From NCBI GenBank assembly GCA_045598025.1, contig JAZLLH010000015.1:1-5053 (forward strand): DNA of 5,053 bases, given 5' to 3'. A model generated the notes under the pieces. The model made no database searches. It was not told where the DNA came from and saw only the letters and a list, made by a program, of their open reading frames with translations. Of this stretch, positions 4,414 through 5,053 are shown in pieces; the first letter of the stretch is position 1, and each line of letters begins with the position of its first letter. Origin of the DNA: UBA1195 sp045598025 (GTDB taxonomy: Bacteria > Bacteroidota > Bacteroidia > Bacteroidales > WCHB1-69). The position numbers and the translations under genes were made by a program.

Positions 4414-5053
4414 ATGGAAGAAATGATATTGATATTGGATTTTGGTTCCCAATACACCCAGCTGATTGCGCGGAAAGTGCGGGAAATCAATGTTTATTGT
4501 GAAATTAAACCCTTCAATGCCGTCAAGGAACTGCCGGCAAATGTAAAAGGCGTCATCCTGTCCGGGAGTCCCGCTTCAGTGAACGATGCGGATGCTCCCA
4601 TTCCCGCCATTGAAATGTGGAAAGGAAAAGTGCCCGTTTTGGGTGTCTGCTACGGTGCACAGTTCATGGCGCAGCATTTCGGAGGCAAGGTGCAGTCTTC
4701 GCCTACCCGTGAATACGGCAGGGCCCGTCTGTCCTACATCGATCCGGAAAGCCGGCTGATGAAAGGCGTGGATCTGCAGTCCCAGGTGTGGATGTCGCAC
4801 GGTGATACCATAGTGGAAATTCCTGAAAATTTCGAAAGAATCTGCAGCACCGAAAGTGTGGATTTTGCCGGATACAAGGTTCGCGGAGAAGAAACCTACG
4901 GCATTCAGTTCCATCCCGAAGTGCATCATTCCGAACAGGGAAACGTGCTGCTGGCCAATTTTGTCAAGGAAATCTGCGGCTGCAGGGGCAACTGGACATC
5001 CGAATCCTTCGTGGACATGACGGTACGTGAGCTCCGCGAGAAGCTCGGGGACG
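4414..5053 (+). CDS. guaA: GMP synthase (glutamine-hydrolysing), N-terminal glutaminase part; 3' truncated by window
   Basis: Converts XMP to GMP using glutamine-derived ammonia, in cytoplasmic purine synthesis. The window contains 213 codons, covering the class I glutamine amidotransferase domain and the linker, but not the ATP-pyrophosphatase domain or dimerisation domain. Visible hallmarks are ILDFGSQYTQLIARKVRE (7-24), SGSPASV (50-56), the nucleophile C79 in GVCYGAQ, the TREYGRA motif (98-104), SHGD (128-131), and the triad partners H168 and E170 in QFHPEVHHSE. The frame continues open into the start of the synthetase half (SFVDMTVRELREKLGD). ATG 4414 gives MEEMILILDFG; the in-frame ATG at 4423 would also preserve the domain, so the start is uncertain by three codons. 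The gene is divergent from the lipid operon and carries its own -7 element at 4367. Confidence 0.97.
   Translation, partial: MEEMILILDFGSQYTQLIARKVREINVYCEIKPFNAVKELPANVKGVILSGSPASVNDADAPIPAIEMWKGKVPVLGVCYGAQFMAQHFGGKVQSSPTREYGRARLSYIDPESRLMKGVDLQSQVWMSHGDTIVEIPENFERICSTESVDFAGYKVRGEETYGIQFHPEVHHSEQGNVLLANFVKEICGCRGNWTSESFVDMTVRELREKLGD

Noticed and set aside
4576..4929. 117-codon minus-strand ORF inside guaA
   Set aside because: GuaA catalytic motifs (C79, H168, E170) are unambiguous on the plus strand; the opposite frame is an antisense shadow.

Overview
The window looks like chromosomal DNA of a gut-type member of Bacteroidota (probably Bacteroidales). The evidence is indirect. Start codons are preceded by A-rich leaders rather than clear Shine-Dalgarno sites. 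Matches to the Bacteroides -7 promoter element TAnnTTTG lie upstream of guaA. One lipoprotein carries a K-D-D tract after its lipid-anchor cysteine, as in surface lipoproteins of this phylum. Genus cannot be settled from the sequence alone.

Layout from left to right. (1) Positions 1-150 hold the last 49 codons of an unidentified membrane protein (+). Its stop codon lies inside a near-perfect palindrome at 148-173 that resembles a dispersed REP-type repeat. (2) Positions about 175-1225 are visibly A/T-rich and hold only orphan-like material: a 69-codon GTG-start ORF (281-490), a 141-aa predicted surface lipoprotein (591-1016), and a short coding-like remnant (about 1009-1125). This looks like an accessory or decaying patch. 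(3) Positions 1226-1675 encode a complete 149-aa Bcp/PrxQ peroxiredoxin (+), ended by a strong hairpin terminator at 1717-1761. (4) On the minus strand, read from 4170 down to 1765, is a compact three-gene operon: a PlsC-type acyltransferase (213 aa), an AMP-forming acyl-acid ligase (497 aa) and an acyl carrier protein (76 aa), with gaps of 29 and 10 bp. (5) Positions 4171-4413 are a divergent intergenic region with candidate promoters for the rightward gene. (6) Positions 4414-5053 hold the N-terminal glutaminase part of GMP synthase guaA (+), cut by the window edge.

The most coherent system is the minus-strand trio. The ligase would activate a fatty acid, the acyl group would be held on the dedicated ACP, and the membrane-associated acyltransferase would place it on a lysolipid or other acceptor. 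Acyltransferase plus acyl-ACP synthetase is the domain content and order of the E. coli fusion protein Aas, so the operon reads as a split Aas with its own carrier protein. Bcp and GuaA are ordinary housekeeping neighbours. I saw no CRISPR array, tRNA, rRNA, transposase or integrase, and no clearly novel defence or mobile system.
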